DNA from: an uncultured Pelagimonas sp.
GTDB taxonomy: Bacteria > Pseudomonadota > Alphaproteobacteria > Rhodobacterales > Rhodobacteraceae
Direction of reading: 5' to 3'
Assembly: GCA_947499735.1 (NCBI GenBank)
Contig: CANMPP010000001.1
Coordinates: forward strand, 1,054,001-1,118,000
DNA length: 64,000 bases
Shown here: in pieces, positions 17,538 to 27,000 of the stretch
Numbering within the stretch: the stretch's first letter is position 1
Layout: the number at the start of each line of letters is the position of its first letter
Position numbers and translations under genes: made by a program
Notes under the pieces: generated by a model
Database searches by the model: none
Told to the model about the DNA's origin: nothing
Seen by the model: the letters and a program-made list of their open reading frames with translations, nothing else

Positions 17538-18949
17538 TATTTGGCGGGACAGGCGACCTTGCCCGCCGCAAAATTTTGCCAGGATTGTATCGACGTTTTT
17601 GTTCCGGCCAGATGCCTGAGGGCGCACGTATCATTGGCGCTGCGCGTACAGAAACCGACAGCGAAGGCTATCGCAAAATCGTGTCTGATGCGATCCATGA
17701 ATTCGATCCGAAATCTGCCCAATGCGGAAAACTGGACGCGTTTCTGAGCCTGCTGGAATATGAAACAGTTGATGCAATGGGCGAAGCAGGGTGGAACGAA
17801 TTGCGTCCACATCTGCGTGACGGCCATGTTCGTGCTTTCTATTTCTCGGTTGGTCCCAGCTTGTTCGGCATTTTGGCCGAACGTCTTAGCCATTTTGGTC
17901 TGGTCGATGATGAAAGCCGGATCGTGATCGAAAAACCGCTGGGCCATGATTTGGCAACTGCCAAAGAATTGAACGCGACGCTTGGTGCGTATTTCGATGA
18001 AAGCCAAATCTACCGGATCGACCACTATCTGGGCAAAGAAACTGTTCAGAACCTGATGGCAGTTCGGTTCGGAAATATCTTGTTTGAACCGCTTTGGAAC
18101 GCGCAGCATATCGATCACATCCAAATCACCGTTGCGGAAACGGTGGGCGTTGGTGGGCGCGGTGGATATTACGACAAATCCGGCGCGATGCGAGATATGG
18201 TTCAGAACCATTTGATGCAGCTTTTGTGTCTGATCGCGATGGAACCGCCTTCGCAGTTTGAACCTAATTCCGTACGCGACGAAAAACTAAAAGTTATCCG
18301 CGCATTGCAACCTGTTCCGCCACATCACATCGTGCGCGGCCAATATGACGCGACCGACAGCGAACCATCCTACCGCGAAGACGTTGAAAACGCGCGTAGT
18401 TTCACGGAAAGCTTTATCGCCTTGCGCTGCGAAATCGCCAATTGGCGTTGGGCTGGCACGCCGTTTTACATGCGGACTGGCAAAAAGTTGAAGGCGCGGA
18501 CATCGGAAATCGCAGTGCGCTTTAAACCTGCGCCGCATTCCATTTTTGGCGAAGACAAGGAAACAGGCAGCCAACCCAATGAACTGATCATTCGCTTGCA
18601 ACCCAATGAAGGGATCACGCTGTCTGTGACGATCAAAGAACCGGGTCCGGGCGGTATGCGTCTGGTCAATGTTCCACTGGACATGACCTTTGCCGAGGCA
18701 CTGGGCGAAGAAGCAGAAGCGCCAGATGCTTATGAACGTCTGATCATGGATGTCATCCGGGGCAACCAAACGCTCTTCATGCGTGGTGACGAGGTTGAGG
18801 CCGCATGGGCCTGGACCGATCCCATCATCGAGGGCTGGCAAGCACGCCATGATGTTCCAAAACTATACGACGTCGGGTCCGCAGGCCCTGATGATGCATT
18901 GATGCTGTTGCATCGCGACAATAGAAAATGGCGAGATATCAAAGCATGA
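17495..18949 (+). CDS. zwf: Glucose-6-phosphate 1-dehydrogenase
   Basis: Oxidises glucose-6-phosphate to 6-phosphogluconolactone with NADP+, feeding the Entner-Doudoroff and pentose-phosphate routes. It has 484 residues. Seen: the coenzyme motif 'FGGTGDLARRKILPGLY' near the N-terminus and the active-site signature 'RIDHYLGKE' at about residue 174. An AAGGAAA ribosome site precedes the ATG. Its stop overlaps the pgl start as ATGA, and pgi follows, giving the zwf-pgl-pgi operon common in Rhodobacteraceae. An upstream palindrome and a leader ORF suggest control at both transcription and translation. Confidence 0.96.
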   Translation: MVSRVIPVDPFDLVIFGGTGDLARRKILPGLYRRFCSGQMPEGARIIGAARTETDSEGYRKIVSDAIHEFDPKSAQCGKLDAFLSLLEYETVDAMGEAGWNELRPHLRDGHVRAFYFSVGPSLFGILAERLSHFGLVDDESRIVIEKPLGHDLATAKELNATLGAYFDESQIYRIDHYLGKETVQNLMAVRFGNILFEPLWNAQHIDHIQITVAETVGVGGRGGYYDKSGAMRDMVQNHLMQLLCLIAMEPPSQFEPNSVRDEKLKVIRALQPVPPHHIVRGQYDATDSEPSYREDVENARSFTESFIALRCEIANWRWAGTPFYMRTGKKLKARTSEIAVRFKPAPHSIFGEDKETGSQPNELIIRLQPNEGITLSVTIKEPGPGGMRLVNVPLDMTFAEALGEEAEAPDAYERLIMDVIRGNQTLFMRGDEVEAAWAWTDPIIEGWQARHDVPKLYDVGSAGPDDALMLLHRDNRKWRDIKA

Positions 18950-19623
18950 GCTTTATCTTCAACGAATATACCAGCCGCGAAACGTTGCTGGACACATTGA
19001 CGGATCAAATCGCGACGCAGCTACGTGCAGCTGTGTCTGATAAGGGCAGGGCGGTGTTTTCGGTTCCCGGTGGCAGTTCCCCTGGACCCGTATTTGATGC
19101 GCTGTCCAACATCGATCTGGACTGGCCTAAGATCCAAGTTGTCCTGAATGACGAACGTTGGGTTCCTGAGGATCATGACCGTTCGAACACACGTCTGTTG
19201 CGCGAACGGTTGCTGGTCAATAAGGCCGAATATGCGGGGTATCTGCCGCTTTATGCGCCATTTGATACGCCCGAAGAAGGTCTGCCTGCGCTGGATGATG
19301 CTATTGCTGCGGCGCTGCCGGTCGATGTTTTGCTGCTTGGTATGGGCGGTGACATGCATACAGCATCCCTGTTTCCCGGGGCAGATAAATTGGCAGAGGC
19401 CTTGGCAGATGACGCGCCAAACCTATTGCCTATGCGTGCACCCGGCGCGCCCGAGCCACGCATCACTTTATCGGCCCGTGCCCTCAATACCGCAGCGCAT
19501 AAACATATCCTGATTTTCGGTGCCGAAAAACGGACCGCGCTTGAGGAATCGCAAACCCTTCCCGTAGAACAGGCCCCAGTTAAGTCTGTTTATGACGGCG
19601 CAAATATTCATTGGGCGGAGTGA
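18946..19623 (+). CDS. pgl: 6-phosphogluconolactonase
   Basis: Hydrolyses 6-phosphogluconolactone, the product of Zwf. It has 225 residues with 'RAVFSVPGGSSPGPVFDALS', 'VVLNDERWVPEDHDRSNTRLLRERLL' and 'VLLLGMGGDMHTASLFPGAD', the standard motifs of the NagB-like fold. The start at 18946 overlaps the zwf stop (ATGA); the longer frame from 18928 would overlap zwf more and adds no conserved residues. pgi begins 7 bp after the stop. Confidence 0.94.
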   Translation: MSFIFNEYTSRETLLDTLTDQIATQLRAAVSDKGRAVFSVPGGSSPGPVFDALSNIDLDWPKIQVVLNDERWVPEDHDRSNTRLLRERLLVNKAEYAGYLPLYAPFDTPEEGLPALDDAIAAALPVDVLLLGMGGDMHTASLFPGADKLAEALADDAPNLLPMRAPGAPEPRITLSARALNTAAHKHILIFGAEKRTALEESQTLPVEQAPVKSVYDGANIHWAE

Positions 19624-19630
19624 TTGAGAT

Positions 19631-21211
19631 ATGTGGACTGATGTAAAACGCGTAGCAGACGGATTGGGTAATCGCCGGATCGTTGATTTGTTTTCTGATA
19701 CGAAACGGGCCGAAGATTTCAGCGTCACTGCGCTGGATATGTTGTTTGATTTCTCCAAAACACAATTAGACGACACCAGCTTGCCTATGATGTTGTCCAT
19801 TGTGGACAACAGCGGTTTGGCTGCCAAGCGCGCTGCCATGTTTGGTGGTGAGAAGATCAACGAAACGGAAGGGCGCGCGGTTCTACACACGGCCCTGCGC
19901 AATCTTGATGGCACAGCCGTGTCAGTTGATGGCGCAGATGTTATGCCAGAGGTTCTAGACACGTTGGCGCGTATGGGAACAGCGGCCACCGAAATTCGCG
20001 CAAGCGAGGTCACAGATGTGATCAATATCGGCATTGGCGGCTCTGATCTCGGCCCTGTGATGGCCACGATTGCGCTGTCCCCATATCATGATGGACCGCG
20101 TACACATTTCGTATCAAATGTGGATGGTGCGGATATCGCGGATGTTTTGAAGGTCTGCGATCCTAAGACAACATTGGTGATTGTTGCGTCCAAGACATTC
20201 ACCACAATTGAAACCATGACAAATGCCCGCACTGCGAAAGCATGGTTTGAAGCCGCCGGTGTCAGCCTGGATGGCAAATTCGTGGCATTGTCGTCAAACC
20301 AAGACGCGGCAGCAGAATGGGGCATCCCAGCGACACGTGTCTTTGGTTTTGAAGACTGGGTTGGCGGGCGTTATTCTATGTGGGGGCCGATTGGTCTGTC
20401 CATTATGATCGCGATTGGTCCTGATAACTTCCGCGACTTCCTAACAGGTGGAATGGAGATGGATCGCCATTTCCAAACTGCACCTTTGGCCGAAAACATG
20501 CCGGTTCTTCTGGCGTTGGTTGGCCTGTGGCACAATCAAGTATTGGATTATGGAACGCGGGCCGTTCTGCCATATGAAAACCGTTTGGCGCGTTTGCCTG
20601 CCTATCTTCAGCAGCTGGAAATGGAAAGCAACGGTAAAGGCGTATCCATGGATGGCGTGGATTTGCCCTATCATTCAGGACCCGTGGTTTGGGGTGAACC
20701 CGGCACCAATGGTCAGCACGCGTTCTACCAGCTGATCCACCAAGGTACACGGGTCATTCCTTGCGAATTTATGGTCGGTGCAAACAGCCATGAACCTGAG
20801 CTGCGCCACCAGCATGATTTGTTGATCGCCAATTGTTTTGCGCAATCTGAAGCGTTGATGAAAGGCCGTGATCTGGACGAAGCGCGCGGGAAAGTTGCCG
20901 GCAAATTTGAAGGCGATGAACTTGAACGCCAAGCGCGCCACCGTGTATTCCCGGGCAATCGCCCCTCGACCACATTGATCTATGACAAGCTGGATCCGAA
21001 AACACTGGGCAAAATCGTGGCTCTGTATGAGCACCGCGTTTTTGTTGAGGGCGTGGTTTTGGGTATCAATTCCTACGACCAATGGGGCGTGGAATTGGGC
21101 AAAGAACTGGCCACCGCGCTTGGCCCTGTGGTCACGGGTGAAGTTTCGACTAAAGGCAAAGATGGATCAACCGCGCAACTGGTGAACCACGTGTTGTCGC
21201 GCAAAACGTGA
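19631..21211 (+). CDS. pgi: Glucose-6-phosphate isomerase
   Basis: Interconverts glucose-6-phosphate and fructose-6-phosphate. It has 526 residues. Seen: '[16 protein letters not shown]', '[14 protein letters not shown]', the signature '[18 protein letters not shown]', and the catalytic His/Lys region near the C-terminus. As the last gene of zwf-pgl-pgi it allows fructose-6-phosphate to be recycled into the Entner-Doudoroff route. A long hairpin follows the stop. Confidence 0.96.
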   Translation: MWTDVKRVADGLGNRRIVDLFSDTKRAEDFSVTALDMLFDFSKTQLDDTSLPMMLSIVDNSGLAAKRAAMFGGEKINETEGRAVLHTALRNLDGTAVSVDGADVMPEVLDTLARMGTAATEIRASEVTDVINIGIGGSDLGPVMATIALSPYHDGPRTHFVSNVDGADIADVLKVCDPKTTLVIVASKTFTTIETMTNARTAKAWFEAAGVSLDGKFVALSSNQDAAAEWGIPATRVFGFEDWVGGRYSMWGPIGLSIMIAIGPDNFRDFLTGGMEMDRHFQTAPLAENMPVLLALVGLWHNQVLDYGTRAVLPYENRLARLPAYLQQLEMESNGKGVSMDGVDLPYHSGPVVWGEPGTNGQHAFYQLIHQGTRVIPCEFMVGANSHEPELRHQHDLLIANCFAQSEALMKGRDLDEARGKVAGKFEGDELERQARHRVFPGNRPSTTLIYDKLDPKTLGKIVALYEHRVFVEGVVLGINSYDQWGVELGKELATALGPVVTGEVSTKGKDGSTAQLVNHVLSRKT

Positions 21212-21215
21212 TAAA

Positions 21216-21251
21216 ATTGCGCTGCGTGTGATGGATCATCCGCAGCGCAAT
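21216..21251 (+). terminator. Hairpin after pgi
   Basis: A perfect 11-bp inverted repeat (ATTGCGCTGCG/CGCAGCGCAAT) with a 14-nt loop lies 4 bp after the pgi stop. There is no T run after it, so it may be a Rho-dependent stop or an RNA-stabilising hairpin. Confidence 0.55.
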
Positions 21252-21334
21252 ATACCCCAACCTTGACCTTGTAACATGACGGGTCCATGACTGGGCTGAT
21301 TAAAATCGATTTTTTTTGCCAGAAGGCATTCGTC

Positions 21335-23188
21335 ATGTTGAAAATTTATGATCGGCTGACCCGTTTGGCCCTAGGTCTGGCCAATCCCTATACACAGGGC
21401 GAACCCGGCATGCCGCCTCGGGATGTTTGGCCCTACATTCGGGCCCATTTGCGCCCGCTGAACAAAGTCATTTGGCTTAGCGTTCTAATCACCGTCATAA
21501 CAGCGTCGATTGAGGTCTGGTTGATCAGCTATGCAGGCCGATTGATCGATATGCTCAGCACCACAAAACCGGATCAATTATGGGAAACCTATCAGTGGAA
21601 CCTGATCGGGGCTGGTGCGATGATTGTTCTGTTGCGCCCTTTGTCCCAATTCGCGCGTCATGCTGTGAATGACATCGGTCTGCAATGTAACGCGGCCAAT
21701 CTGTTTCGCTGGCGCGCGCATGATTATCTGACGCAGCAATCCGTAGGCTGGTTTCAGGATGATCTGGCCGGGCGTACGGCCTCTCGTCTGGTTCTTATCG
21801 GAAATTACGCGACAGATGTGATTTATCATTGCCTGAACGCTTTGGCCTTTGGTCTGGTCTATATGGTTGGTCTGACGATTTTTATGGCCGGTGAAGATAT
21901 CCGCCTTGCTGTTCCGTTATTTGTTTGGTTGGCGCTTTACGTGTCTTTGACAGCATTAATTGTCCCGCGCATGGTTCAATCCATGGAAGATTTCATGGCG
22001 TCCAAATCCGCATTGCTGGGTAAGGTCGTTGATGTGTTTTCCAATTTTGACACGATCAGCTTGTTTGCCAAACGGATCGATATTGAAGCAGATCACCGTG
22101 TCTCTTTGGATGCCACGCGCGACAAATTGTTTGAAGCCCGTCAAATCTCCATCGCATTCCGGACCCTGACCGTTCTGTTAGAAGGGATCATTATCGTCGG
22201 CTTTGTCGGCTACGGAATATGGATCTGGTCCCAGGGTGTGGCCTCAATCGGGTTGATCAGTGCGGCGGTCGCCTTATCATTGCGGATCACGACATTGGCG
22301 GATTGGGTTATGCAATCCACCTTTTCGATCTTTCAACAGGTTGGGTCTGTGCGGGAAGCACTTCGCAGCATCAGCCAACCTTTGACGATCCCTCATGGAC
22401 ATGATGTCCATGCGCTGAATGTGACAAAGGGGCAAATCACAATCACCAATGCCTGCCATCACTATGGCAAAGGGCAGGGTGGTTTGAATGGTGTCAATTT
22501 GGACATTGCACCGGGTGAAAAGGTCGGATTGGTCGGCCCCTCTGGCGCGGGAAAATCCACGCTGGTCAATTTAATCCTGCGCTTTTACGAGGCGGAAGAA
22601 GGGAAAATTTCCATCGATGGCCAAGATATTCGCAATGTCGAACAAGAAAGCCTGCGTCACGCAATTGGCATGGTCAGCCAGCAGGCGGCGCTTTTAAATC
22701 GATCCGTGCGCGAAAATATTGTTCTGGGCCTGCGAGATGTCAGTGATGAACAAATTTACGCAGCCGCGCGTGAGGCGCAGGCGCATGATTTTATTTTGGG
22801 TCTAGAAGATAATAAGGGACGCACTGGTTATGACGCCCATGTTGGGGAACGGGGCGTAAAACTGTCCGGTGGACAAAGACAACGTATCGCCTTGGCACGT
22901 GTCATCCTAAAAGATGCACCTATTTTGATTTTGGACGAAGCAACCAGCGCCCTGGACAGCGAGGTCGAAGCGGAAATCCAAACATCGTTGCAATCGGTTA
23001 TGCAGGGCAAAACCGTCATCGCCATTGCACACCGCCTGTCCACGATTGCGGAAATGGATCGTATTGTTGTATTGCAAGATGGTCAAATTGCAGAAGACGG
23101 CAATCACCATGATTTGCTGTCTAAAAATGGTCTTTATGCCAAATTATGGAACCACCAATCAGGCGGTTTTATCGGCGATACGATCTGA
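21335..23188 (+). CDS. ABC exporter, fused permease and ATPase
   Basis: Type IV ABC half-transporter of 617 residues. Five to six membrane helices (about 40-330) are followed by an ATPase: Walker A 'GPSGAGKST', signature 'LSGGQRQRIALARV', Walker B 'PILILDEATSALDSE', and the switch His in 'IAIAHRLSTIA'. It resembles lipid/multidrug exporters of the MsbA type, but the cargo cannot be named. The frame opens at 21287; the ATG at 21335 has AGAAGG in front and gives the N-terminus MLKIYDRLTRLALGL. It should work as a homodimer in the inner membrane. Confidence 0.9.
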   Translation: MLKIYDRLTRLALGLANPYTQGEPGMPPRDVWPYIRAHLRPLNKVIWLSVLITVITASIEVWLISYAGRLIDMLSTTKPDQLWETYQWNLIGAGAMIVLLRPLSQFARHAVNDIGLQCNAANLFRWRAHDYLTQQSVGWFQDDLAGRTASRLVLIGNYATDVIYHCLNALAFGLVYMVGLTIFMAGEDIRLAVPLFVWLALYVSLTALIVPRMVQSMEDFMASKSALLGKVVDVFSNFDTISLFAKRIDIEADHRVSLDATRDKLFEARQISIAFRTLTVLLEGIIIVGFVGYGIWIWSQGVASIGLISAAVALSLRITTLADWVMQSTFSIFQQVGSVREALRSISQPLTIPHGHDVHALNVTKGQITITNACHHYGKGQGGLNGVNLDIAPGEKVGLVGPSGAGKSTLVNLILRFYEAEEGKISIDGQDIRNVEQESLRHAIGMVSQQAALLNRSVRENIVLGLRDVSDEQIYAAAREAQAHDFILGLEDNKGRTGYDAHVGERGVKLSGGQRQRIALARVILKDAPILILDEATSALDSEVEAEIQTSLQSVMQGKTVIAIAHRLSTIAEMDRIVVLQDGQIAEDGNHHDLLSKNGLYAKLWNHQSGGFIGDTI

Positions 23189-23192
23189 GTGA

Positions 23193-23459
23193 TCATAATT
23201 TCGCAGAATCCAGACCCTTCTTGCACTGTTTTGGTCCAGCGCGTTCGGTCGAATAGGCCGTGACACCACAGGTCGCGCATTCAAATTCCCGCAAGACACC
23301 GGAAGCAGAGGCATTGCGCAGGGACCAATTGCAGCGGTTTTTTGAAAAGAGGGGTGGTTTTGATCTTGGGGATGCGGCGTTGGATCGTCCAAAAGACGTC
23401 CTGCGTGTCCAGATCACATACATGCCGATCAAGAGCGCGGAAATGACCAATAGTTCCAT
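23193..23459 (-). CDS. Small membrane-anchored Cys-containing protein, unknown function
   Basis: Product of 88 residues. The N-terminus is one hydrophobic helix (MELLVISALLIGMYVIW), followed by a basic linker. The C-terminal part has 'CNWSLRNASASGVLREFECATCGVTAYS' and 'GPKQCKKGL', that is four Cys that could hold a zinc or be redox active. The start is supported by GGGAAGAG 8 nt upstream, and three internal reading clues (signal-like helix, Cys pairs, ribosome site) argue that it is real. It converges with the ABC exporter, with 4 bp between the stops. I do not recognise the family. Confidence 0.65.
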   Translation of the reverse strand: MELLVISALLIGMYVIWTRRTSFGRSNAASPRSKPPLFSKNRCNWSLRNASASGVLREFECATCGVTAYSTERAGPKQCKKGLDSAKL

Positions 23460-23528
23460 GTCTCTTCCCCTTCTTAACAAAACCTAAGGAAGGGTAGAGA
23501 TAGGTGTATTTGTTGTTTTGAAAAGAGG

Positions 23529-24320
23529 TTAGCCGCGCAATTTATGTATTTTTGCGTTTTCCAGCGCGGATTTCGCATCTTCCCCATTGGGATAAACCAT
23601 GCCGGCCGACATCACGAGCTTGGCCGCATCGTCAAAGTTCATGTCCAATTCGATCACATCTTCACGCGGAAAATATAGCAAAAATCCCGAGGTCGGGTTC
23701 GGCGTGGTTGGTACAAAAATCGCCAACATACCACCGACACTGGCGACACGTTCGGCAATTTCACCGCGGGCCTCCGTGGTGATAAATCCAACTGCCCAAA
23801 TGCCCCGGCGGGGATATTCGATCAAGCAGGCTTTTTTAGGATCATTCGCCTCAGAGCTGGTTAGAACCGTCTCTGCCAGTTGTTTGATCCCGGAATAGAC
23901 CGAGCGGACCACCGGTGTCCGCTCCATCAAATGTTCCATCGATTGGATCAGAGATCGCCCAATCAATCCTTTTGCGATCCATCCAACCAATGTGGTGAAC
24001 AGCAAGAAAATAACAACGCCCAAGCCCCGAACATTGACCTCGATCCGACCGTCTTTGTCGCCATCCAAGATATCGAACAGCCATGGCAGGCGCTTGATAC
24101 CGTCTTCATTGGTGAGAAAACGGTTCAAAAGCGCGTTTGGTTGATAGGCATCCGGCACAAAGGGCCAGACAAACCCGTCAACCCAACCGACAACAGTCCA
24201 GATCAGCCAGATCGTCAAACCTACAGGTGCGATGACAACAATGCCTGTCAGAAACGAATTCCTCACCCGGGTAAAGAGCCCAGGACGCTTTGGCGTGGGT
24301 GTTTCAAACGGTGCTGACAT
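23529..24320 (-). CDS. DUF502 family membrane protein
   Basis: Membrane protein of 263 residues with two helices: one at about 30-50 ('LTGIVVIAPVGLTIWLIWTVVG') and one at about 105-125 ('GLGVVIFLLFTTLVGWIAKGLIG'). A soluble domain follows with the family's 'TPVVRSVYSGIKQ', 'GFITTE' and 'PTTPNPTSGFLLYFPREDVIELDM'. The family is widespread in bacteria and in plants (COV-like) and its biochemical role is unknown. The Met at 24320 is preferred to the one 15 bp earlier because GGAAGA lies just upstream. Confidence 0.88.
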   Translation of the reverse strand: MSAPFETPTPKRPGLFTRVRNSFLTGIVVIAPVGLTIWLIWTVVGWVDGFVWPFVPDAYQPNALLNRFLTNEDGIKRLPWLFDILDGDKDGRIEVNVRGLGVVIFLLFTTLVGWIAKGLIGRSLIQSMEHLMERTPVVRSVYSGIKQLAETVLTSSEANDPKKACLIEYPRRGIWAVGFITTEARGEIAERVASVGGMLAIFVPTTPNPTSGFLLYFPREDVIELDMNFDDAAKLVMSAGMVYPNGEDAKSALENAKIHKLRG

Positions 24321-24422
24321 CAGATCTTCCGGCAATTGCGTTACGAATTAAGTTAGGCGCGGGGGGGGATCAGAACAATAGACTATTGCCAAATCGCATC
24401 ATCTATTCGGGGTATCCTTGGG

Positions 24423-25322
24423 TCAGGTCGCCATTTCGCGCGCTATTTCAGCGGCCAAACGAGCATTGTTGAGAACCAGCGCGATATTGGCCTCTAATGA
24501 TTTGCCTTCGGTTAATTCGTAAATCCGCTGCAACAGGTAAGGCGTGACACCTTTGCCCCCAATTCCATGGGCCTGCGCATCCGCATTGGCACGCGCAATG
24601 ATTGGGGCCAATGTTTCCTTAGAAATCTCGGCCTCTTCTGGGATCGGATTGCAGACCAGTACACCGCCAGGCAGGCCTAGATCGCTGCGCATTTTATGTG
24701 CCGCGGCAATTTCAGCTGCATTTTCAGCGCTCAAAGGTGACGGCAACCCGGAATCACGCGACCAAAAGGCGGGTAGGGTGGTTTGACCCAATGTCATCAC
24801 AGGAACGCCCAGTGTTTCCAGAACCTCTAACGTTTTTGGCAGATCCAAAATCGCTTTCGCCCCAGCACAGACAACAGTCACAGGTGTTTGCGCCAGTTCT
24901 TGTAGATCCGCGGACACATCAAAACTAAGTTCTGCACCTTTATGCACACCGCCAATACCGCCGGTTGCAAACACTTTAATGCCTGCCAAATGCGCACCGA
25001 TCATTGTGGCGGCGACGGTGGTCGAACCGGTGCCACCCCGGGACATAATCACCGGCAGATCCGCACGCGATAGTTTGGCAACATTCTTTGCTTGGGCCAG
25101 TGCCTCTAGCTGATCGCGTTCCAAACCAGCATAAAGCGTCCCATCGATAACCGCGATCGTGGCGGGGACTGCGCCTTTTTCACGCACGGTTTCTTCGACT
25201 TGCAAAGCCACTTCTAGGTTTTGCGGCCAAGGCATACCATGTGTGATGATGGTCGACTCCAACGCCACAACAGGGCGATTTTCTGCCAGGGCCTGTGCGA
25301 CCTCTTTTGACAATGTGATCAT
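24423..25322 (-). CDS. psuG: Pseudouridine-5'-phosphate glycosidase
   Basis: Cleaves the C-C glycosidic bond of pseudouridine 5'-phosphate to uracil and ribose 5-phosphate. It has 299 residues. Seen: 'VALESTIITHGMPWPQNLEVA', 'SRGGTGSTTVAATMIGAHLAGIKVFATGGIGGVH' and 'SGLPSPLSAENAAEIAAAHKMRSDLGLPGGVLVCNPIP', all characteristic of PsuG. Its start overlaps the stop of the kinase gene psuK by 4 bp, so kinase and glycosidase are made together and act in sequence on pseudouridine from RNA turnover. Confidence 0.95.
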   Translation of the reverse strand: MITLSKEVAQALAENRPVVALESTIITHGMPWPQNLEVALQVEETVREKGAVPATIAVIDGTLYAGLERDQLEALAQAKNVAKLSRADLPVIMSRGGTGSTTVAATMIGAHLAGIKVFATGGIGGVHKGAELSFDVSADLQELAQTPVTVVCAGAKAILDLPKTLEVLETLGVPVMTLGQTTLPAFWSRDSGLPSPLSAENAAEIAAAHKMRSDLGLPGGVLVCNPIPEEAEISKETLAPIIARANADAQAHGIGGKGVTPYLLQRIYELTEGKSLEANIALVLNNARLAAEIAREMAT

Positions 25323-26227
25323 AGTGCAGTTTCTCCTGAAACATGGGCGGCGGCTACGGCCAATGCGCTGTCTAACGCATCTGTACGCGATGAGCCGCGA
25401 AGTTCGGCAGCAATATGGGCTGCCATAAACGTATCACCAGCGCCAGTCACGCGGGCAACCTGAATTTTTGGAGGTTGGGCTTGTACCAAACCCTCCGCTG
25501 TCGCGTCACAACAGGGTTCTCCCCCATTTGTGATCAAGGCTCGGGCGGCACCGCGTTCCAGCAACGCAGCGCCTGCATCCAATGTATTCGTAAATTGAGT
25601 GTGACACAAAAGGCCAGCTTCTTCCAAATTTACATAAAGCGTTCCACGTTTGGCGCGTAGAAATGGCAAAAGACGATCTGCCTTTCCCGGTGACGCAGGT
25701 GCGATGCGCAGGTCTGATTGCGTGAACAAATCGGATGTTGAAATTTCATCCAATAGTTTCACGGTCAAATTGCCATCCAACGCAACGACACCTTGATAAG
25801 GCGCATCTGCGCTGCCCAAACGGCCATCCTGCAACGGTGTCAGGATGCGGGATCCAACGGCCTCTAAAGAATGCGCATCAGCAATCGCTGCGATCAAACC
25901 ATTTGGGGCTTCGACAGCCATATAGCGATCCGTTGCCAATTCATTGCTGCGATAAAGATATTCGCAATTCACACCCAAAGCACGTGCCTGCGTGATCAGC
26001 TCTTCGCCTTCGCTATCCTTGCCAACGGAACTGATCACGATCGGCGACAGACCGAGTCGTGACAGGGCAATCGCGATATTCATCGCAACCCCGCCAGGAA
26101 TGCGCGTGATCCGTCCGGGCATATCATTGCCCGCTACCATAGAGACATCCGCACGCCCGATAATATCCCAGAGCACGGATCCGATACAAAGAATTGCTTT
26201 TTTCTGTTCCATTTCAAACTTGTGCAA
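25319..26227 (-). CDS. psuK: Pseudouridine kinase, PfkB family
   Basis: PfkB-type sugar kinase of about 302 residues, expected to phosphorylate pseudouridine for PsuG. Seen: 'IPGGVAMNIAIALSRLGLSPIVISSVGKDSEGEEL' near the N-terminus, and the catalytic loop 'ARVTGAGDTFMAAHIAAEL' near the C-terminus with the base Asp. The pairing with psuG fixes the likely substrate. The start is a TTG with GGAG 7 nt upstream; an in-frame ATG 15 bp later (26212) gives MEQKKAILCIG and is also possible, but lacks a ribosome site. Confidence 0.88.
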   Translation of the reverse strand: MHKFEMEQKKAILCIGSVLWDIIGRADVSMVAGNDMPGRITRIPGGVAMNIAIALSRLGLSPIVISSVGKDSEGEELITQARALGVNCEYLYRSNELATDRYMAVEAPNGLIAAIADAHSLEAVGSRILTPLQDGRLGSADAPYQGVVALDGNLTVKLLDEISTSDLFTQSDLRIAPASPGKADRLLPFLRAKRGTLYVNLEEAGLLCHTQFTNTLDAGAALLERGAARALITNGGEPCCDATAEGLVQAQPPKIQVARVTGAGDTFMAAHIAAELRGSSRTDALDSALAVAAAHVSGETAL

Positions 26228-26491
26228 CGGTGGCTCCGAAGGTGCAAGATGTGAAAATGTTGGTTGCCCAAGTCAGTGGATCGCATTGGATCTTTTCAGT
26301 GGTGTTCTTGGATAAAACGTCATTGAAAGTGGCAAATATCTGCCGTTCACTTTGCCGTGCGATGGGCTTGTTGGATTTCGCCAGTCCTTTAGATTGATCG
26401 TGAGGCGGACAGTCATTCGAACAGTGTCGATCCCGACAACACGTTCTGTGTGTCCTGGCCTGACAAAATGGATTTTCTGGGAGTGACCCTA

Positions 26492-26974
26492 ATGACGTCA
26501 TTTTGGTATTCAAGGCGCAAAGCGCTGATTGCGACCGGGGCCGCGATGACGTCCGGTATTATAGGTGGTTCTGCTCAGGCTCAGGGATTGGCACCAACGC
26601 GCACCATGCGCAGTGGTGCGAACAATTATCGGCCCGGTGCACCGATCGTCGACAGAATCGGTGGCGGTGGCTTTTTGATGACAGGTCGCATTCGTAGGGC
26701 AGGGGATGGCGCCCCATTGGAAGGACAGCGCATTCAGGTTTGGGCCCATACAACAGAAGGCCATGAACGGGATTCACGCAGCCATGGTGCGACGCTTAGT
26801 TTGGCAGATGGGTCATTTCAAATCGAAATGCCCCAGATTGTGCCGGCCGTTGGACAGGCGCATGCGCATTTGGCCTATGATGGTGGCGCATTCAAAACGG
26901 TGTTCCTGCGACCGATTTTAGAAAACTGGCGCGATACGACCATGCATGTCGACTTTGTCTTAGAGCCTGCTTAA
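26492..26974 (+). CDS. Tat-exported protein with intradiol-dioxygenase-like beta fold
   Basis: Product of 160 residues. It begins with a twin-arginine type signal (SRRKALIATGAAMTSGIIGGSAQAQG). The mature part has the pattern of the intradiol ring-cleavage/CarboxypepD-like beta sandwich: 'GRIRRAGDGAPLEGQRIQVWAHTTEGHE', 'GATLSLADGSFQIEMPQIVP' and 'GQAHAHLAYDGGAFKTVFLRP'. The HAH pair sits where intradiol enzymes have their iron His ligands; the Tyr ligands are not evident, so catalysis is uncertain. The start at 26492 has GGGAG 8 nt upstream; the frame opens at 26450. The next gene, 26 bp on, is a ferric-reductase-like membrane protein, suggesting a periplasmic redox pair. Confidence 0.7.
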   Translation: MTSFWYSRRKALIATGAAMTSGIIGGSAQAQGLAPTRTMRSGANNYRPGAPIVDRIGGGGFLMTGRIRRAGDGAPLEGQRIQVWAHTTEGHERDSRSHGATLSLADGSFQIEMPQIVPAVGQAHAHLAYDGGAFKTVFLRPILENWRDTTMHVDFVLEPA

Positions 26975-27000
26975 TCGACGATTGCTTCGGGACCGTCTGG

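Noticed and set aside
17267-18211. 314-codon ORF on the minus strand over zwf
   Set aside because: Antisense to zwf, whose reading frame has clear motifs; the ORF shows no domain and has the residue bias of a shadow frame.
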